64,000 nt of DNA from assembly GCA_024228555.1 (NCBI GenBank), contig JAAETI010000486.1, forward strand, positions 62,001-126,000, given 5' to 3'. A program made the position numbers and the translations under genes. The notes under the pieces were generated by a model that searched no databases, was not told the origin of the DNA, and was given only the letters and a program-made list of their open reading frames with translations. The DNA is from a bacterium (GTDB lineage Bacteria > Actinomycetota > Acidimicrobiia > Spongiisociales > UBA5794). Each line of letters begins with the position of its first letter. Within the stretch, counting starts at the first letter, position 1. Positions 62,668 to 64,000 of this stretch are shown here, in pieces.

Positions 62668-63087
62668 ATGGATAAGGTCGAATTCCTCCGCAAGACGCCG
62701 CTTTTTGCGAGCTGCTCTGACAAAACTGTTGCGTCGATTGCGGATGTGGCCAAGACACGGCAGTTCGGCGCCGGTGACAGAATCATCCGTGAGGACAGCC
62801 AGAGCACGATGGGCTTCTACATCCTGTTGGAGGGTGAGGCCGAGGCGACCCGTGGCGAGCACCATCTCGCCGATTATGCCCCTGGGGACTACTTCGGGGA
62901 GATTGCTCTGCTGCTCGACGACATGCCACGTACCGCCACGGTGGCGGCAAAGTCGGATGTAAAGGTCCTTGCGGTTACTCGTTGGGACTTCAAAGCGCTA
63001 CTCACCACAAACCCCGAGATTGCGGTTGACGTGATGGGGGTCCTTGCGCAACGTCTTGCCGCAACCGATCGAGAACTCAGTTCGTAG
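62668..63087 (+). CDS. Stand-alone cyclic nucleotide-binding domain protein
   Basis: 139 aa from the ATG at 62668 (GAGGAG SD). A single CNB domain: FASCSDKTVASIADVAK, the beta roll with GFYILLEGEAEA, and the phosphate-binding cassette YFGEIALLLDDMPRTATV, whose Arg and Glu ligands for cAMP/cGMP are present. There is no DNA-binding domain, so it is not a CRP but a bare receptor or a regulatory subunit. It lies 70 bp after the class III cyclase, making a source/receptor pair likely. Confidence 0.85.
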   Translation: MDKVEFLRKTPLFASCSDKTVASIADVAKTRQFGAGDRIIREDSQSTMGFYILLEGEAEATRGEHHLADYAPGDYFGEIALLLDDMPRTATVAAKSDVKVLAVTRWDFKALLTTNPEIAVDVMGVLAQRLAATDRELSS

Positions 63088-63097
63088 AACCCAGGTC

Positions 63098-63139
63098 TAC
63101 AAGCAAAAAGCCCCGCAAATGCGGGGCTTTTTGCTTGTA
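63098..63139. terminator. Bidirectional intrinsic terminator
   Basis: TACAAGCAAAAAGCCCCGCA-AA-TGCGGGGCTTTTTGCTTGTA: a perfect 20-bp stem with GC core and A/T tracts on both sides, between the CNB gene (+) and HU (-). Confidence 0.93.
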
Positions 63140-63140
63140 G

Positions 63141-63159
63141 GGAACTCGTCTCGAGTTCC
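63141..63159. repeat. GGAACTC hairpin, partial copy C
   Basis: GGAACTCG-TCT-CGAGTTCC, a perfect 8-bp stem matching the first hairpin of copies A and B (GGAACTC/GAGTTCC). The second hairpin of the element is not evident here. It lies next to the terminator between convergent genes. Confidence 0.5.
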
Positions 63160-63174
63160 GGTGATCCAGTCGTC

Positions 63175-63468
63175 CTAGACGGCTACGCGGTCCTTGAGGC
63201 CCTTGGCGGGCTTGAACTTCGCATGCTTCTTGGCTGCGATCTGGATTGTTTCGCCGGTGGCAGGATTGCGACCTTGACGGGCCTTGCTGCGGCTCGTGTA
63301 GAACTTGCCAAAACCGCTGACACTGACCTCACGGTCGGCATCGAGCTCCACGGCGATGATGCCGTGACCTGACTCTGAGCTGAAAATGATGTCAATGACC
63401 TCGGCGGCCTTGGCCTGGCTTAGGTCGGCCTTGCCGGCGAGTTTCTTCGCCATCTCTGTCTTGTTCAT
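63175..63468 (-). CDS. hup: HU-type nucleoid-associated DNA-binding protein
   Basis: 97-aa histone-like protein that bends and compacts DNA. NKTEMAKKLAGKADLSQAKA, VSVSGFGKFYTSRSKARQGR and NPATGETIQIAAKKHAKFKP are the conserved HU sequence, including the DNA-intercalating RNPATG arm. No mycobacterial Lys-rich tail. ATG at 63468 with GGGAG upstream; the track's start at 63528 adds an unlikely extension. Confidence 0.95.
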   Translation of the reverse strand: MNKTEMAKKLAGKADLSQAKAAEVIDIIFSSESGHGIIAVELDADREVSVSGFGKFYTSRSKARQGRNPATGETIQIAAKKHAKFKPAKGLKDRVAV

Positions 63469-63588
63469 AGTGAACTCCCTATCTCGACAAACCTTCGGGA
63501 TGTGTTTCCCCGCTTTGCAAGCGACCAAGCTACACCCAAAACCCGCATAAACAGTGGATTTTTACCGCGGACTCGTTGTCGCGGTGTT

Positions 63589-64000
<412 letters not shown>

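Overview
The window is a gene-dense, high-G+C bacterial chromosome segment. It reads best as an actinobacterium of the Acidimicrobiia type; this is an inference from gene content, with no phylogeny run. Supporting signs are a SigR/RsrA-type sigma/anti-sigma pair, a DUF222-HNH protein, a Tad pilus locus with a Flp-type pilin, a PimB-like mannosyltransferase, an F420-associated zincin followed by tilS-hpt-ftsH-folP-folK, and many genes whose start codon lies 6-9 nt after a TANNNT box, as in leaderless transcripts. Almost all of the sequence is ordinary chromosomal backbone. The only mobile DNA seen is a small IS481-type remnant.

Layout. 1-5.6 kb: VWA protein (5' end off the window), DUF2277, methyltransferase, aminopeptidase N, a small membrane protein and a repetitive LEA-like protein. 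5.65-12.5 kb: CapA-like phosphoesterase, hutU-hutI (histidine degradation without hutH), glycerophosphodiesterase and a MOSC-like protein. 12.5-17.5 kb: VOC proteins and a VOC fragment, P-loop kinase-like protein, a frameshifted PH-like ORF, flavodoxin, a 2TM protein and leuD-leuC. 17.5-23.5 kb: exported protein, ArsR-like regulator with a coupled MFS exporter, DUF222-HNH, HAD-IB phosphatase and a secreted protein. 23.6-27.4 kb: compact Tad pilus operon. 27.8-30.3 kb: 2-oxoacid:ferredoxin oxidoreductase, with the gamma domain fused to the beta chain. 30.3-31.7 kb: IS481 remnant and an LCP protein. 31.8-37.5 kb: potassium module (two TrkA, a 48-aa membrane peptide, TrkH, an exported protein, and a K+-dependent-type membrane pyrophosphatase). 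37.4-41.1 kb: truncated ECF sigma, methyltransferase, tandem histidine phosphatase and GT4 mannosyltransferase. 41.1-48.6 kb: topA, MFS, tmk-holB-plsC-epimerase and tRNA-Thr(CGT). 48.7-57.1 kb: sigR-rsrA, F420-associated zincin, tilS-hpt-ftsH, and folP-(PTP-like)-folK. 57.1-64 kb: ATP-grasp protein, Nfu-type Fe-S carrier, a large class III cyclase next to a lone cyclic-nucleotide-binding protein, HU, and the C-terminus of a tryptophanase-like lyase.

The most unusual items are these. korA has no ATG/GTG/TTG in a position that keeps its conserved N-terminus; an ATC preceded by a Shine-Dalgarno sequence is the best start. KorB carries the gamma domain. A 48-aa membrane peptide sits between trkA and trkH in a K+ uptake/K+-dependent pyrophosphatase cluster. 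A PTP-like protein lacking its catalytic Cys occupies the place where folB is often found, followed by a FolK with a C-terminal membrane anchor. A double-hairpin intergenic element recurs with covarying arms. Several gene remnants (ECF sigma, VOC, IS481, PH-like) were too short or broken to show clearly in the ORF track. No CRISPR array, phage, defence island or biosynthetic cluster was seen.
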